Assembly (NCBI GenBank): GCA_002291875.1
Contig: DBAV01000142.1
Location: 474-34,440, forward strand
Reading direction: 5' to 3'
Source of the DNA: Hyphomonadaceae bacterium UBA1001
GTDB lineage: Bacteria; Pseudomonadota; Alphaproteobacteria; Caulobacterales; Aquidulcibacteraceae
DNA: 33,967 bases
Shown piece after piece: positions 9,501-17,241 of this stretch. Each line of letters starts with the position of its first letter. Position 1 is the stretch's first letter. The notes beneath the pieces were generated by a model that was given only the letters and a program-made list of their open reading frames with translations, had not been told where the DNA came from and ran no database searches. The position numbers and the translations under genes were made by a program.

Positions 9501-9917
9501 GATGGCCCGGTCACCTTCGCGGACGGCCGGGTCGGCTTGCCGGACCTGCGTGCCACCGGTCCTGCGATGGGGGTCACTGCTCGCGGCAGCGTGAACGTCA
9601 CCGAACGAACCATCGACCTCGACGGCGTGCTGGCGCCGGCTTACGGGGTGAATTCGTTCCTGGGGAACCTGCCTTTGCTGGGCAATGTCCTGGTGTCGCG
9701 GCCCGGCGAGGGCGTGGTGGGGGTCACCTGGTCATTGCGCGGCCCGTATACGGCGACGCGGGTCGGCGTGAACCCGCTTTCGGCGCTGGCGCCGGGCATC
9801 CTGCGACGCCTGTTCGAGCCGTCCGACACGGAGGCCCGAACGGTCCAGGCCACCCCGCCGCCGCCCGCGACACAGCCGACGCCCACCCTGGCGCCGGCCG
9901 CACAGCCATCCCCCTGA
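6513..9917 (+). CDS. Large AsmA/YhdP-like (DUF3971-type) envelope protein
   Basis: The 1134-residue protein has one N-terminal membrane anchor (about 9-30) and a long periplasmic part of repeated beta-rich segments. The C-terminal region resembles the AsmA C-terminal domain (RGSVNVTERTIDLDGVLAPAYGVNSFLGNLPLLGNVLVSR is typical of YhdP relatives). The tail after residue 1100 is Pro/Ala/Thr-rich. Members of the AsmA/TamB/YhdP group are thought to bridge inner and outer membranes and move phospholipids. The role here is inferred from family. ATG 6513 is the first start after an in-frame stop; the ribosome site is weak. It stands alone on the plus strand, facing the hydrolase across 33 bases. Confidence 0.85.
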   Translation: MKKAARHLGELLVVLATIAVGTAALIAWRLASGPVDAGWARDDIAAALTRLRDGQPAEVDEVSLVWSSADRALVLKASAVRLLDRERRPVAVVRDVIVQLDGAAVALGRIAVNRAALVGGEVSVTVLPDNSAEIAFGPPGTPADLRLPAVPPATDLVQMVDRVLSAAWVGVDRLREGRALERFEVRDATLNVLRVAAPGIQAAPALRVPGVTAALSAGQSDPHLSVGVRRGEGQARVRVDLKPDRASAELAVALDDFPLGDLPDIVPAVTLPAMAGAVDLDAGIDVRTGQGLDLRRLDLAAGNLGFPNSVGLREVKRVAVRGRSTNPGGPFILDRIQLDATRYTVLGRGSLADASGLFRPAKPIALQADLEALAFPVGRGPIVELTDVSGQGDFTLATRTLRLERYSARIENQTAGGTMSMVIAPNGDIERLVLRTAMERSMSRQQALAAWPEAIAPNTRAWAERALRTATVRNLTLGLHLSGDEIRSERPDDDSVDLRLDFTGVDLAPGGRMPVIADSAGSLRLTGRTLSVRVPSARLMGVQVRNSAFTIPDVRAPRPEMVVNAAASGGARSMLELLGAMMPDVIAAQPFDPAATSGSGSFQLSFRRPLDDENAPMTAASYSGRVTGVSAVSRDRRLSIRSPGLEVSGDLARIRFAGPATMGETSGDVVWDQQLVRAPQQGQAQFSFDGTFSPRELDTFGVPTRAWLRGPVPAQVEGVWSGTRLQSARLQADLASAQLRAPLDFWTKAAGAPASLTAALERSPDGGIVLRDLNFAGAGLTLAGTLALTPDGRLALLEAERARLEGRLDAAVRGRSTPEGLELSVSGRALDFGVPPLELAGLGAGRTERGAAVSLQVDVERMGFGPTLALSDARLSVNTRAGGVPTIALRGRAPGGPVSLDVGARDAGGRQALEARFGDTGAFAEALGLGGQLSGGRAAISGHVSLVEGAPRFTGAVAARDFRLERAPALAQILSLGSLRGLADTLSGGGLFFTRLDGPVTFADGRVGLPDLRATGPAMGVTARGSVNVTERTIDLDGVLAPAYGVNSFLGNLPLLGNVLVSRPGEGVVGVTWSLRGPYTATRVGVNPLSALAPGILRRLFEPSDTEARTVQATPPPPATQPTPTLAPAAQPSP

Positions 9918-9921
9918 TATG

Positions 9922-9937
9922 CGGGTCTGAGACCCCG
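9922..9937. terminator. Weak hairpin between convergent genes
   Basis: CGGGTC-TGA-GACCCCG forms a 5-6 bp stem with a three-base loop, between the stop of the AsmA-like gene and the stop of the hydrolase gene. There is no T-run on either side, so termination here is only a suggestion. Confidence 0.25.
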
Positions 9938-9950
9938 ATCCGCGGACGTC

Positions 9951-10619
9951 CTAGAGTTCCTCACCCAGCGGGCCGGCGGGGCGCTGCAGGCGCAACTCCA
10001 GATAGTCGATCGCCTCGCGCTCGACCGCCTCCAGATTGGTGTCGAACAGGTGATCGGCGCCATCGATCAGCCTGTAGTCGACCTTGATGTCTTTCTGGGT
10101 CTTGATCCGCTGAACCGCGCGCTCGACCTCGATCGCGCGCGCCACGCTGTCCCGCGACCCATAGAGCACGACCCCCGAGGCCGGGCAGGGCGCCAGAAAG
10201 CTCAGGTCATAGTGCTCGACGGGTGGTGCAACCGAAATGAAGCCCTTGATCTCGGGCCGCCGCATCAGCAGCTGCAGTGCCGTGACTGCGCCGAACGAGT
10301 GGCCCGCGACCCAGCACTCGCGCGCGTCGGGGTTCTGGGCCTGCAGGTAATCCAGCGCCGACGCCGCATCCTCAAGCTCGCCCTTGCCGTTGTCGAACGT
10401 ACCCATGCTGCGTCCGACGCCGCGGAAGTTGAACCGCATCACCGCAAAGCCGAAGCACTGGAAGGTGCGGGCCAGAACGACGGTGACCCGATCCTGCAGG
10501 TTGCCGGCCGCGCGCGGGTGGCTGTGCAGCACCAGCGCAATCGGCGCATTCTCGGTCGGGCCCGCATTGTAGCGCGCCTCGATGCGCCCGGCGGGCCCTT
10601 GGATGATCAGTTCCGGCAT
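9951..10619 (-). CDS. Alpha/beta hydrolase (dienelactone hydrolase/esterase-like)
   Basis: A small cytoplasmic alpha/beta hydrolase of 222 residues with substrate unknown. The oxyanion-hole motif HSHPRAAGN is at 32-40. The nucleophile is S108 in GHSFGA, with acid candidate D157 in GSRDSVA and base H190 in DGADHLF. The sequence start MPELIIQGPAGRIE matches a family common in alphaproteobacteria. ATG 10619 is preferred over the upstream extension because the domain begins directly there and a GAAGG element precedes it. The gene is divergent from the suf operon, with 155 bases between the two starts. No sequence link to iron-sulfur assembly is apparent. Confidence 0.88.
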   Translation of the reverse strand: MPELIIQGPAGRIEARYNAGPTENAPIALVLHSHPRAAGNLQDRVTVVLARTFQCFGFAVMRFNFRGVGRSMGTFDNGKGELEDAASALDYLQAQNPDARECWVAGHSFGAVTALQLLMRRPEIKGFISVAPPVEHYDLSFLAPCPASGVVLYGSRDSVARAIEVERAVQRIKTQKDIKVDYRLIDGADHLFDTNLEAVEREAIDYLELRLQRPAGPLGEEL

Positions 10620-10669
10620 CGTTGATGGACCTTCATGACGTCGAGCGTGCGCTCGTGCAGGCGAAATTC

Positions 10670-10697
10670 TTGACCAGCGCGGTCGGAAAACTAGCTC
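10670..10697 (+). promoter_or_regulatory. Candidate suf operon promoter and operator
   Basis: TTGACC at 10670-10675 is a possible -35 element. A weak -10 candidate (TAGCTC, 10692-10697) follows after 16 bases. A dyad GACC-N5-GGTC at 10672-10684 overlaps the -35 element. It is a candidate binding site for the adjacent Rrf2 regulator, since IscR-type proteins usually autoregulate by blocking their own promoter. This rests on position and symmetry only. Confidence 0.35.
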
Positions 10698-10774
10698 CAC
10701 GAGGGAGCCGGCAAGCGGGCGGCGCCGTTAGCATACGGTGCGGCGGCGCGACACTGCCGCAAGGAGTTATGGAT

Positions 10775-11236
10775 ATGCGCCTGACTTCCAAGGGTCGATA
10801 TGCTGTAATGGCCATGGCGGATCTGGCCATGCATCAGGGAGACGAGCGCCCGGTGCCGCTTCAGGACATCGCCGCGCGCCAGGCGATCTCTCTTTCCTAT
10901 CTCGAACAGCTCTTTTCGCGCCTGAGGCGTTCGGGCCTGGTCACCAGTGTACGCGGACCGGGCGGGGGCTACAGGCTGGCGCGAACGGCCGGCCAGACCA
11001 GCATCGCCGAGATCGTGGTCGCCGTGAACGAGGCGATTGGCCCGGGCGGCTGTGAGGATGGCGCGATCGAGGACTGTTCCGATACAGGGCGCCGCTGCGT
11101 CGCCCACGATCTGTGGGAGGCGCTGGGCCGCAATATCGAGGACTTCCTGTCTTCGGTCTCGCTCCAGGACGTGCTAAGCGGGCGCATCCCGCGCGCGGTT
11201 CCGGTTGCGGTCGAACGGCGGCAGGAGGCCGCCTGA
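10775..11236 (+). CDS. iscR: Rrf2 family Fe-S sensing regulator of the SUF operon (IscR/SufR-like)
   Basis: Probable [2Fe-2S]-responsive repressor that adjusts transcription of the following suf genes to cluster demand. Start ATG 10775 is chosen because AAGGAG (10761-10766) lies 8 bases upstream. The ATG at 10769 is only two bases from it. The 153 residues begin MRLTSKGRYAVMAMADLA and carry the Rrf2 winged-helix motif LSYLEQLFSRLRRSGLV...GPGGGY. The cluster-binding loop has C93, C101 and C108 followed by H111. The E. coli IscR ligands are also three cysteines and a histidine, but the spacing here is C-x7-C-x6-C, wider than the x5/x5 of E. coli IscR. First gene of the operon, 50 bases before the desulfurase. 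Confidence 0.93.
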   Translation: MRLTSKGRYAVMAMADLAMHQGDERPVPLQDIAARQAISLSYLEQLFSRLRRSGLVTSVRGPGGGYRLARTAGQTSIAEIVVAVNEAIGPGGCEDGAIEDCSDTGRRCVAHDLWEALGRNIEDFLSSVSLQDVLSGRIPRAVPVAVERRQEAA

Positions 11237-11286
11237 CCGGCGCGCGCGTCGCCATCTGATGAGGGCCGGTCGCTGCGAGGCGGCCT

Positions 11287-12417
11287 GTGACCATGCGTAT
11301 CTACGCCGACCACAACGCAACGACCCCGATCCTGCCCGCCGCCAAGGAGGTGTTCGTCGCATCCCTCGAGACGGCCGGCAACGCCTCTTCCGCCCACCAG
11401 GAGGGCCGCGCGGCGCGTGCATTGATCGAGACATCGCGAGCCCGCGTGGCCCGCGCGCTTGGATGCCAGCCTGGCTCGGTGGTTTTCTGTTCCGGCGCCA
11501 GTGAAGCCCTCGATCTGGCGGTGCGCGGTGCGGCCCGAGCCGGGGTGCGGCGCGCCGTGATCGGCGCGACCGAGCATCCCGCCGTCCAGGCTGCGGTCGC
11601 CCAACTTCCCGAAGTGCAGGTGGTTGCGGTCGATGCGTCCGGACTGGTGCGGGCGGAGGCGTTGGCCGCCTACCTCGCGCCCGGCACCCTCGTCGTCATC
11701 CAGGCCGCCAACAGCGAGACGGGCGTCATCCAACCCATCGGCGCGCTTGCGGCTCTGGTTCACCGTGCCGGGGCGATGCTGCTGGTCGACGCCAGCCAGG
11801 CCTGGGCCCGTATCGATGGCGCGCAGTTTTCGGATGCCGATGGGCTGGTCATCTCCGGGCACAAGATCGGCGCCGGCCCGGGGGTCGGTGTGCTGCGCCT
11901 GGGGCCGATGTTTGCCTTCGCCCCGGCCCAGGTGGGCGGCGGACAGGAGGACGGCCGGCGCCCAGGCACCGAAAACGCGCCTGCCATTGCAGCGTTCGCG
12001 CATGTCGTGGGCAATCTGCCCGACCTGAGCTTTGCCTATGAGGCCCGCGCGGGCTTTGAAGCGGCTGTTGCGGACCTTTTGCCCGGCGCTCATATCGTCG
12101 GGGCGGATGGGCCGCGGCTTGGAAACACCAGCTGCGTGATACTGCCCGGGCTGGAGTCTGCGACTGTGGTGATGGCGATGGACCTTGCCGGTGTGGCGAT
12201 CAGTGCCGGCAGTGCCTGTGGTTCGGGCAAGGTCAGGCGCAGCACGGTCCTTGAGGCGATGGGCCACAGCGCCGACATGGCCGCTTGTGCTGTACGGGTG
12301 TCGTTCGGCTGGTCGTCGCACGCACACGAGGGTAAGCGGGTCGCCGAGGCGCTGAACATGGTGGCGACGCGCGTGCGCCCGACCCGGTCCGGTGCGTTCG
12401 CCGAAGGAGTGAGCTGA
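11287..12417 (+). CDS. Class I cysteine desulfurase (NifS/IscS type)
   Basis: PLP enzyme that removes sulfur from L-cysteine as a persulfide, giving alanine. The 376 residues (GTG start) contain H97 in ATEHPAV, D168 and Q171 around the cofactor, and the PLP lysine K193 in SGHKIGAG. The sulfur-carrying C311 lies in SAGSACGSG, on the long mobile loop typical of class I enzymes. GAGG at 11277-11280 is 6 bases before GTG 11287. ATG 11293, two codons later, is an alternative. The operon also encodes a class II enzyme (SufS), so two sulfur donors are transcribed together. This arrangement is seen in several alphaproteobacteria. Confidence 0.92.
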   Translation: MTMRIYADHNATTPILPAAKEVFVASLETAGNASSAHQEGRAARALIETSRARVARALGCQPGSVVFCSGASEALDLAVRGAARAGVRRAVIGATEHPAVQAAVAQLPEVQVVAVDASGLVRAEALAAYLAPGTLVVIQAANSETGVIQPIGALAALVHRAGAMLLVDASQAWARIDGAQFSDADGLVISGHKIGAGPGVGVLRLGPMFAFAPAQVGGGQEDGRRPGTENAPAIAAFAHVVGNLPDLSFAYEARAGFEAAVADLLPGAHIVGADGPRLGNTSCVILPGLESATVVMAMDLAGVAISAGSACGSGKVRRSTVLEAMGHSADMAACAVRVSFGWSSHAHEGKRVAEALNMVATRVRPTRSGAFAEGVS

Positions 12418-12418
12418 A

Positions 12419-13891
12419 ATGCCTGCGGTCCAGCAGACCATCGAGGACGTCCGCGCGCTCGAGGCCGACCGCTATCGGCATGGCTTTGTCACCGATATCG
12501 AGCAGGAGCTTGCGCCCAAGGGCCTCGGCGAGCAGACGGTCCGTTACATCTCGGCCAAGAAGGACGAACCCGAGTGGATGCTTGCCTGGCGTCTCGAGGC
12601 GTTCGAGCGCTGGCAGCAGATGGAAGAGCCCCGCTGGGCCATGCTGGGCTATCCGGCGATCGACTATCAGGATGCGCACTATTACGCCGCGCCCAAGGCC
12701 AAGCCGACGGTCAAGAGCCTGGACGAAATCGACCCTGCCATCCTCGAGACCTATGCCAAGCTGGGCATCCCTCTGCGCGAGCAGGAAATCCTGCTGGGCG
12801 TCGAGGGGGCGCCAAAGGTGGCTGTCGATGCCGTCTTTGACAGCGTCTCGGTCGGAACCACCTTCAAGGAGGAACTGGCAAAGGCCGGGGTCATCTTCTG
12901 CCCCATGAGCGAGGCGGTCCGCGAGCACGCCGAGCTGGTCCAGCGATACCTCGGCAGCGTCGTGCCGACTTCGGACAACTTCTTTGCCACGCTGAACAGC
13001 GCAGTCTTTTCGGACGGCTCGTTTGTTTATGTGCCGCCCGGCGTGCGATGCCCGATGGAGCTGAGCACCTATTTCCGGATGAACGCACAGGGCACCGGCC
13101 AGTTCGAGCGAACGCTGATCATCGCCGACCGCGGGGCCTATGTGTCCTATCTCGAGGGCTGCACGGCGCCGATGCGCGACGAGAACCAGCTGCATGCGGC
13201 CGTCGTCGAACTGGTCGCGCTGGACGACGCCGAGATCAAGTATTCCACCGTCCAGAACTGGTGGCCGGGTGACGCCGAAGGCCGCGGCGGTATCTACAAC
13301 TTCGTCACCAAGCGCGGCGACTGTCGCGGCGCGCGCTCGCGGATCAGCTGGACCCAGGTCGAGACCGGGTCCGCGATCACATGGAAGTATCCCAGCTGCG
13401 TGCTGCGCGGCGACGACAGCGTCGGCGAATTCTATTCGATCGCGGTGACGAATGGCCGCCAGCAGGCAGACACCGGCACCAAGATGATCCATCTGGGGCG
13501 CAACACCCGCTCGCGCATCATCTCCAAGGGGATTTCGGCAGGGCGGTCGTCAAACACCTATCGCGGGCTGGTCAGCGCGCACGCCCGTGCCGCGGGCGCA
13601 CGCAACTTCACCCAGTGCGACAGCCTGCTGATCGGGGATCGCTGCGCCGCCCACACCGTGCCCTATGTCGAAACGCGCACGGCCAAGGCGAATTTCGAGC
13701 ACGAGGCGACCACGACCCGCCTCTCCGAGGACCAGCTGTTCTATCTCAGACAGCGCGGAATCGGCGAAGAAGAGGCGGTCGCGCTTCTGGTGAACGGGTT
13801 CGTGCGCGACGTCCTGCAGCAATTGCCCATGGAGTTCGCCGTCGAGGCCCAGAAGCTGCTGGCGGTCAGCCTTGAAGGCAGCGTGGGATGA
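12419..13891 (+). CDS. sufB: Fe-S cluster scaffold subunit SufB
   Basis: Core scaffold of the SufBC2D complex, on which sulfur from the desulfurase and iron are assembled into clusters. The 490 residues cover the full family length. C400 in TQCDSLLIG, H428 and E429 in FEHEATT match by spacing the E. coli residues C405, H433 and E434 implicated in sulfur acceptance and cluster building. AAGGAG at 12404-12409 lies 9 bases before the ATG. The gene starts two bases after the desulfurase stop. sufC follows after 58 bases. Confidence 0.97.
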   Translation: MPAVQQTIEDVRALEADRYRHGFVTDIEQELAPKGLGEQTVRYISAKKDEPEWMLAWRLEAFERWQQMEEPRWAMLGYPAIDYQDAHYYAAPKAKPTVKSLDEIDPAILETYAKLGIPLREQEILLGVEGAPKVAVDAVFDSVSVGTTFKEELAKAGVIFCPMSEAVREHAELVQRYLGSVVPTSDNFFATLNSAVFSDGSFVYVPPGVRCPMELSTYFRMNAQGTGQFERTLIIADRGAYVSYLEGCTAPMRDENQLHAAVVELVALDDAEIKYSTVQNWWPGDAEGRGGIYNFVTKRGDCRGARSRISWTQVETGSAITWKYPSCVLRGDDSVGEFYSIAVTNGRQQADTGTKMIHLGRNTRSRIISKGISAGRSSNTYRGLVSAHARAAGARNFTQCDSLLIGDRCAAHTVPYVETRTAKANFEHEATTTRLSEDQLFYLRQRGIGEEEAVALLVNGFVRDVLQQLPMEFAVEAQKLLAVSLEGSVG

Positions 13892-13949
13892 GGCGCACCA
13901 CCCGGCACGCCAGGGGCGGCGATCGCCACGCAACAGGAAGGATGCGGAC

Positions 13950-14699
13950 ATGCTGCTGACGATCACCGACCTGCGCGTGGCGGTCGAAGGCCGCACCATC
14001 CTCGATGGCCTCTCGCTGGATGTCCCGGCGGGCGAGGTCCACGCGATCATGGGGCCCAATGGCGCGGGCAAGTCCACGCTGGCCTATGCACTGGCAGGAC
14101 GCGAGGGCTACGAGATCCTGGGCGGTTCGGTGCTGCTGGATGGGCGCGAGGTGCTGGGGACGGATCCGGAAGAGCGCGCCCGTGCGGGGCTCTTCCTGTC
14201 CTTCCAATACCCGCTGGAGATCGCGGGCCTTTCAACCATGACCTTCCTGAAGGCGATGATCAACGCCAACCGCCGCGCGCGGGGCGAAGCGGACATGGCG
14301 GCGGGCGACGTGCTCAGGCTGGTGCGTGACCGCGCGGCGGCCCTGCGCATGGACCCCGAAATGCTCAAGCGGCCTCTGAATGTCGGCTTTTCGGGCGGCG
14401 AGAAGAAACGCATGGAAATCCTGCAGATGATGCTGCAGCAGCCGCGCTTTGCCATCCTCGACGAAACCGACTCGGGCCTCGACATCGACGCTTTGCGGAT
14501 CGTGGCCGATGGGGTGAACGCCATGCGCGCGCCTGACCGCGGAATGCTGGTCATCACCCATTATCAGCGCCTGCTCGATCATGTGCGTCCTGATCGTGTG
14601 CACGTCCTGGTGGGCGGGCGCGTGGTCGAAACCGGTGGCCCCGATCTGGCCGAGCGCCTCGAGGGCGAGGGCTATGACCGCTTCCTTAAGGCGGCATGA
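13950..14699 (+). CDS. sufC: SUF ATPase SufC
   Basis: ABC-type cytoplasmic ATPase that drives shape change in SufBC2D. The start is ATG 13950, with AGGAAGG at 13935-13941 eight bases upstream. An upstream in-frame extension to 13872 would overlap sufB and adds no domain. The 249 residues contain Walker A GPNGAGKST (35-43), the signature FSGGEKKRMEILQM, Walker B FAILDETDSGLDID and the switch histidine in ITHYQRLL. The ATGA overlap with sufD implies coupled translation. Confidence 0.97.
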   Translation: MLLTITDLRVAVEGRTILDGLSLDVPAGEVHAIMGPNGAGKSTLAYALAGREGYEILGGSVLLDGREVLGTDPEERARAGLFLSFQYPLEIAGLSTMTFLKAMINANRRARGEADMAAGDVLRLVRDRAAALRMDPEMLKRPLNVGFSGGEKKRMEILQMMLQQPRFAILDETDSGLDIDALRIVADGVNAMRAPDRGMLVITHYQRLLDHVRPDRVHVLVGGRVVETGGPDLAERLEGEGYDRFLKAA

Positions 14700-15604
14700 T
14701 GGCCAGGGCAATCCAGCTTCCCGGGCGCCGACATGAGGACTGGCGCTGGTCACCGCTCGACGCGGCGCTGGCAGACACCGTGCTTGGCGATGCGCCGTCC
14801 AAGGGGGCGGACGATCCGGTCCTGGTTCAGGTCGCCGCGGCGATGGGGCGACATGAGCAGGCATCTGTTGGTCCGGGTGAGTCGCGCATCTGGATCGACC
14901 GTATCGATGGCGCAGGCCTGCAGGTCCGCAGCCGCGACGTCCGTGTTGCCGAGGGGGGGCTTCTGACACGCGTGGTGCTTCAGCACGGTGACGGCACGAC
15001 ACTGGATCGGTGCCGCGTCACGCTGGATGAAGGCGCGCGATTTCATCAGTTCACCCTGTCTTTCGGCGGGCGCTATGCGCGTCTGGAAACCGAGGTCGAG
15101 GTCGCCGGTCAGGGCGCGCAGACCGAGCTGCGCGGTGCCTATCTGGTGGCGAGCGGTCGGCACGCGGACCTGACCAGCCGCGTTCTTCATTCGGTGGGCG
15201 GCGCGCGCACCACGCAACTGGTGAAGGGCGTGGTCGATGCGCGCGGCCGAGGTGTCTTTCAGGGGCGGATCACCGTCGCTCGTGACGCCCAGCGGACCCT
15301 GGCCGAACAGCACCATGACGGCCTCTTGCTGGCCGACGGCGCGGAGATCCTCGCCAAGCCAGAGCTTGAAATCTATGCCGACGATGTCGAATGCGCGCAC
15401 GGCAACACCGCCGGGGCACTGGATGAAGGCGCGCTGTTCTACATGCGCTCGCGGGGGATCGGTCGTGACGAGGCGCGGGCCCTGCTGATCCAGGCCTTCG
15501 TCGGCGCCGCCGTGCCGGACTGGCTGCCCGCGGCGATCGGCGACGAGGTCGGCTCGACCATTGCTGCCTGGCTGGACGCGCAATTGGGGGCAGGGCGTGA
15601 CTGA
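14696..15604 (+). CDS. sufD: Fe-S cluster scaffold subunit SufD
   Basis: Paralogue of SufB that completes the scaffold and is needed for iron entry. The 302 residues are shorter than E. coli SufD (423), mainly at the N-terminus. The C-terminal core is intact, with H235 in VECAHGNTAGALDEG matching the key histidine of E. coli SufD (H360). LFYMRSRGIGRDEARALLI follows, as usual in the family. ATG ATG at 14696/14699 overlaps the sufC stop. The 3' end overlaps the likely sufS GTG start. Confidence 0.94.
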   Translation: MMARAIQLPGRRHEDWRWSPLDAALADTVLGDAPSKGADDPVLVQVAAAMGRHEQASVGPGESRIWIDRIDGAGLQVRSRDVRVAEGGLLTRVVLQHGDGTTLDRCRVTLDEGARFHQFTLSFGGRYARLETEVEVAGQGAQTELRGAYLVASGRHADLTSRVLHSVGGARTTQLVKGVVDARGRGVFQGRITVARDAQRTLAEQHHDGLLLADGAEILAKPELEIYADDVECAHGNTAGALDEGALFYMRSRGIGRDEARALLIQAFVGAAVPDWLPAAIGDEVGSTIAAWLDAQLGAGRD

Positions 15605-16841
15605 CGCGGCGCACGTGCATTCCGTGCATTTCGACGCCGCGGCCGTGCGTGCGCAGTTCACGGTGCTGTCCAGCACCGAGAATGGCCATCCGCTGTGTTT
15701 TCTCGACACGGCCGCGTCGGCGCAGAAACCGGGTAGCGTGATCGACGCCATGTCGGCCTTCCAGCGCTCCAGCTATGCCAATGTGCATCGCGGGCTCTAT
15801 GGCCTGGCCGCGCGCGCGACCGAGGCATTCGAAGCCGCGCGCGAGGCGGTGCGCGCCTTCGTGAACGCGCCCGATGCCCGCTGCGTGGTCTTCACCCGCG
15901 GCGCGACCGAGGGCATCAATCTGGTGGCTGGCACTTTCGGGGCCACGCTGCGGGCCGGCGACGAGATCGTCCTCTCTGTCATGGAGCATCACGCCAACAT
16001 CGTACCCTGGCAGATGCTGGCGGCGGCGCGGGGGTTGAAACTGGTCTGGCTCGAGCCTGACGCCGAGGGCGTGGTTGCGCCGCAGGCGCTCGAGGCGGCG
16101 ATGACGCCGCGCACCCGGCTGGTCGCGCTTTCGCACATGTCCAATGTGTTCGGAACCGTGCAGCCGGCCGAGGCCTATTGCGCGATCACCCGTGCCCACG
16201 GGGCCGCCATCCTGCTCGATGGCTGCCAGGCAGTAGTGCACCAGGACATCGACGTTCAGGCGCTCGGTTGCGATTTTTACGTGTTCTCGGGGCACAAGCT
16301 GTACGGCCCGACCGGGATCGGGGTGTGTATCATGGCCGAGGCATGGGCCGACAGCCTCCCGCCCTGGCAGGGCGGCGGGGAAATGATCGACCGCGTCTCG
16401 CGCGATGGCGTCTCGTTCAATGTTGCCCCGCACCGGTTCGAGGCGGGCACCCCTGCCATCACCGAGGCGGTCGGCCTGTCGGCGGCGATCGACTTCGTCC
16501 GCACGCTGCCCCGTGCGGCGGTCGAGGCACACGAGCGCGGGCTCGGCGCGCGGCTTTTGTTGGGATTGCGTCGCCGCAACAGCGTGGATGTCTATGGTCC
16601 GGCGCTCGAGGCGCGCCCGGTGGTCGCCTTCAACCTGCGCGGCGCGCATCCCCATGATGTGGCCCAGATCCTCGATCGTCGCGGGGTGTGCATCCGTGCT
16701 GGACATCACTGCGCGCAGCCGCTGATGACACATCTCGGCGTGACCGCGACGGCGCGCGCTTCCCTGGGGGTGTATTCCAGCGCGGACGACGTCGACCAGT
16801 TCCTCGACGCGCTTGACCTTGCCGGCCGAATGCTCATGTGA
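15597..16841 (+). CDS. sufS: Class II cysteine desulfurase SufS
   Basis: PLP cysteine desulfurase supplying persulfide to SufB. From GTG 15597, which overlaps the sufD stop by 8 bases, the protein has 414 residues, the family norm. An upstream ATG at 15561 would add 12 residues of sufD-overlapping sequence and is less likely. The PLP lysine is K234 in FSGHKLYGPTG. The catalytic C372 lies in RAGHHCAQPLM, on the short loop of class II enzymes. No SufE or SufU gene is present in this window, so the partner that accepts sulfur is not identified. Confidence 0.95.
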   Translation: MTDAAHVHSVHFDAAAVRAQFTVLSSTENGHPLCFLDTAASAQKPGSVIDAMSAFQRSSYANVHRGLYGLAARATEAFEAAREAVRAFVNAPDARCVVFTRGATEGINLVAGTFGATLRAGDEIVLSVMEHHANIVPWQMLAAARGLKLVWLEPDAEGVVAPQALEAAMTPRTRLVALSHMSNVFGTVQPAEAYCAITRAHGAAILLDGCQAVVHQDIDVQALGCDFYVFSGHKLYGPTGIGVCIMAEAWADSLPPWQGGGEMIDRVSRDGVSFNVAPHRFEAGTPAITEAVGLSAAIDFVRTLPRAAVEAHERGLGARLLLGLRRRNSVDVYGPALEARPVVAFNLRGAHPHDVAQILDRRGVCIRAGHHCAQPLMTHLGVTATARASLGVYSSADDVDQFLDALDLAGRMLM

Positions 16842-16849
16842 AGGACGCC

Positions 16850-17230
16850 ATGTCGACCGCTCTTCCGACGACTGCGGCCACGGCCGAACTCCAGACGGAC
16901 GCGACGACGCTGTCGCAGGCCGAACTCGACCGGCTGACCGACGATATCGTGACGGAGCTGAAAACCGTCTATGATCCCGAGATTCCCGTCGACATCTATG
17001 AATTGGGGTTGATCTACAAGGTCGACATCAATGATGATCGGCATGTCGACGTCGAGATGACACTGACCGCGCCCGGCTGCCCCGTCGCCGGCGAGATGCC
17101 CGGATGGGTCGAAGCCGCCGTCGCCCGCGTACGCGGCGTGTCCAGCGTCAAGGTGAACCTGGTCTTCGAGCCGCCCTGGACGTCGGCGCGCATGAGCGAC
17201 GAGGCCAAGCTCGAACTGAACATGTACTGA
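16850..17230 (+). CDS. sufT: SUF-associated DUF59 (MIP18-like) protein
   Basis: The 126-residue protein has a variable Thr/Ala-rich N-terminus (about 1-30) and a DUF59 domain with VYDPEIPVDIYELGLIYKVDI and LTAPGCPVAGEMPGWVEAAV. This domain marks the SUF-system maturation factor SufT and the cytosolic MIP18 family, which help deliver clusters to target proteins. The conserved cysteine is in APGCP. Start ATG 16850 follows GAAGGA closely. A GTG at 16838 overlapping sufS is the alternative. It sits between sufS and the A-type carrier with short gaps. Confidence 0.9.
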   Translation: MSTALPTTAATAELQTDATTLSQAELDRLTDDIVTELKTVYDPEIPVDIYELGLIYKVDINDDRHVDVEMTLTAPGCPVAGEMPGWVEAAVARVRGVSSVKVNLVFEPPWTSARMSDEAKLELNMY

Positions 17231-17241
17231 GGACCGCGCCC

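Noticed and set aside
10622..10774. Upstream in-frame extension of the Rrf2 regulator
   Set aside because: The family begins at MRLTSKGRYA, and AAGGAG is correctly spaced for ATG 10775. The extension would occupy the likely promoter.
10969..12441. A 490-codon open frame on the minus strand
   Set aside because: Antisense to the Rrf2 and class I desulfurase genes, both of which are certain from their motifs.
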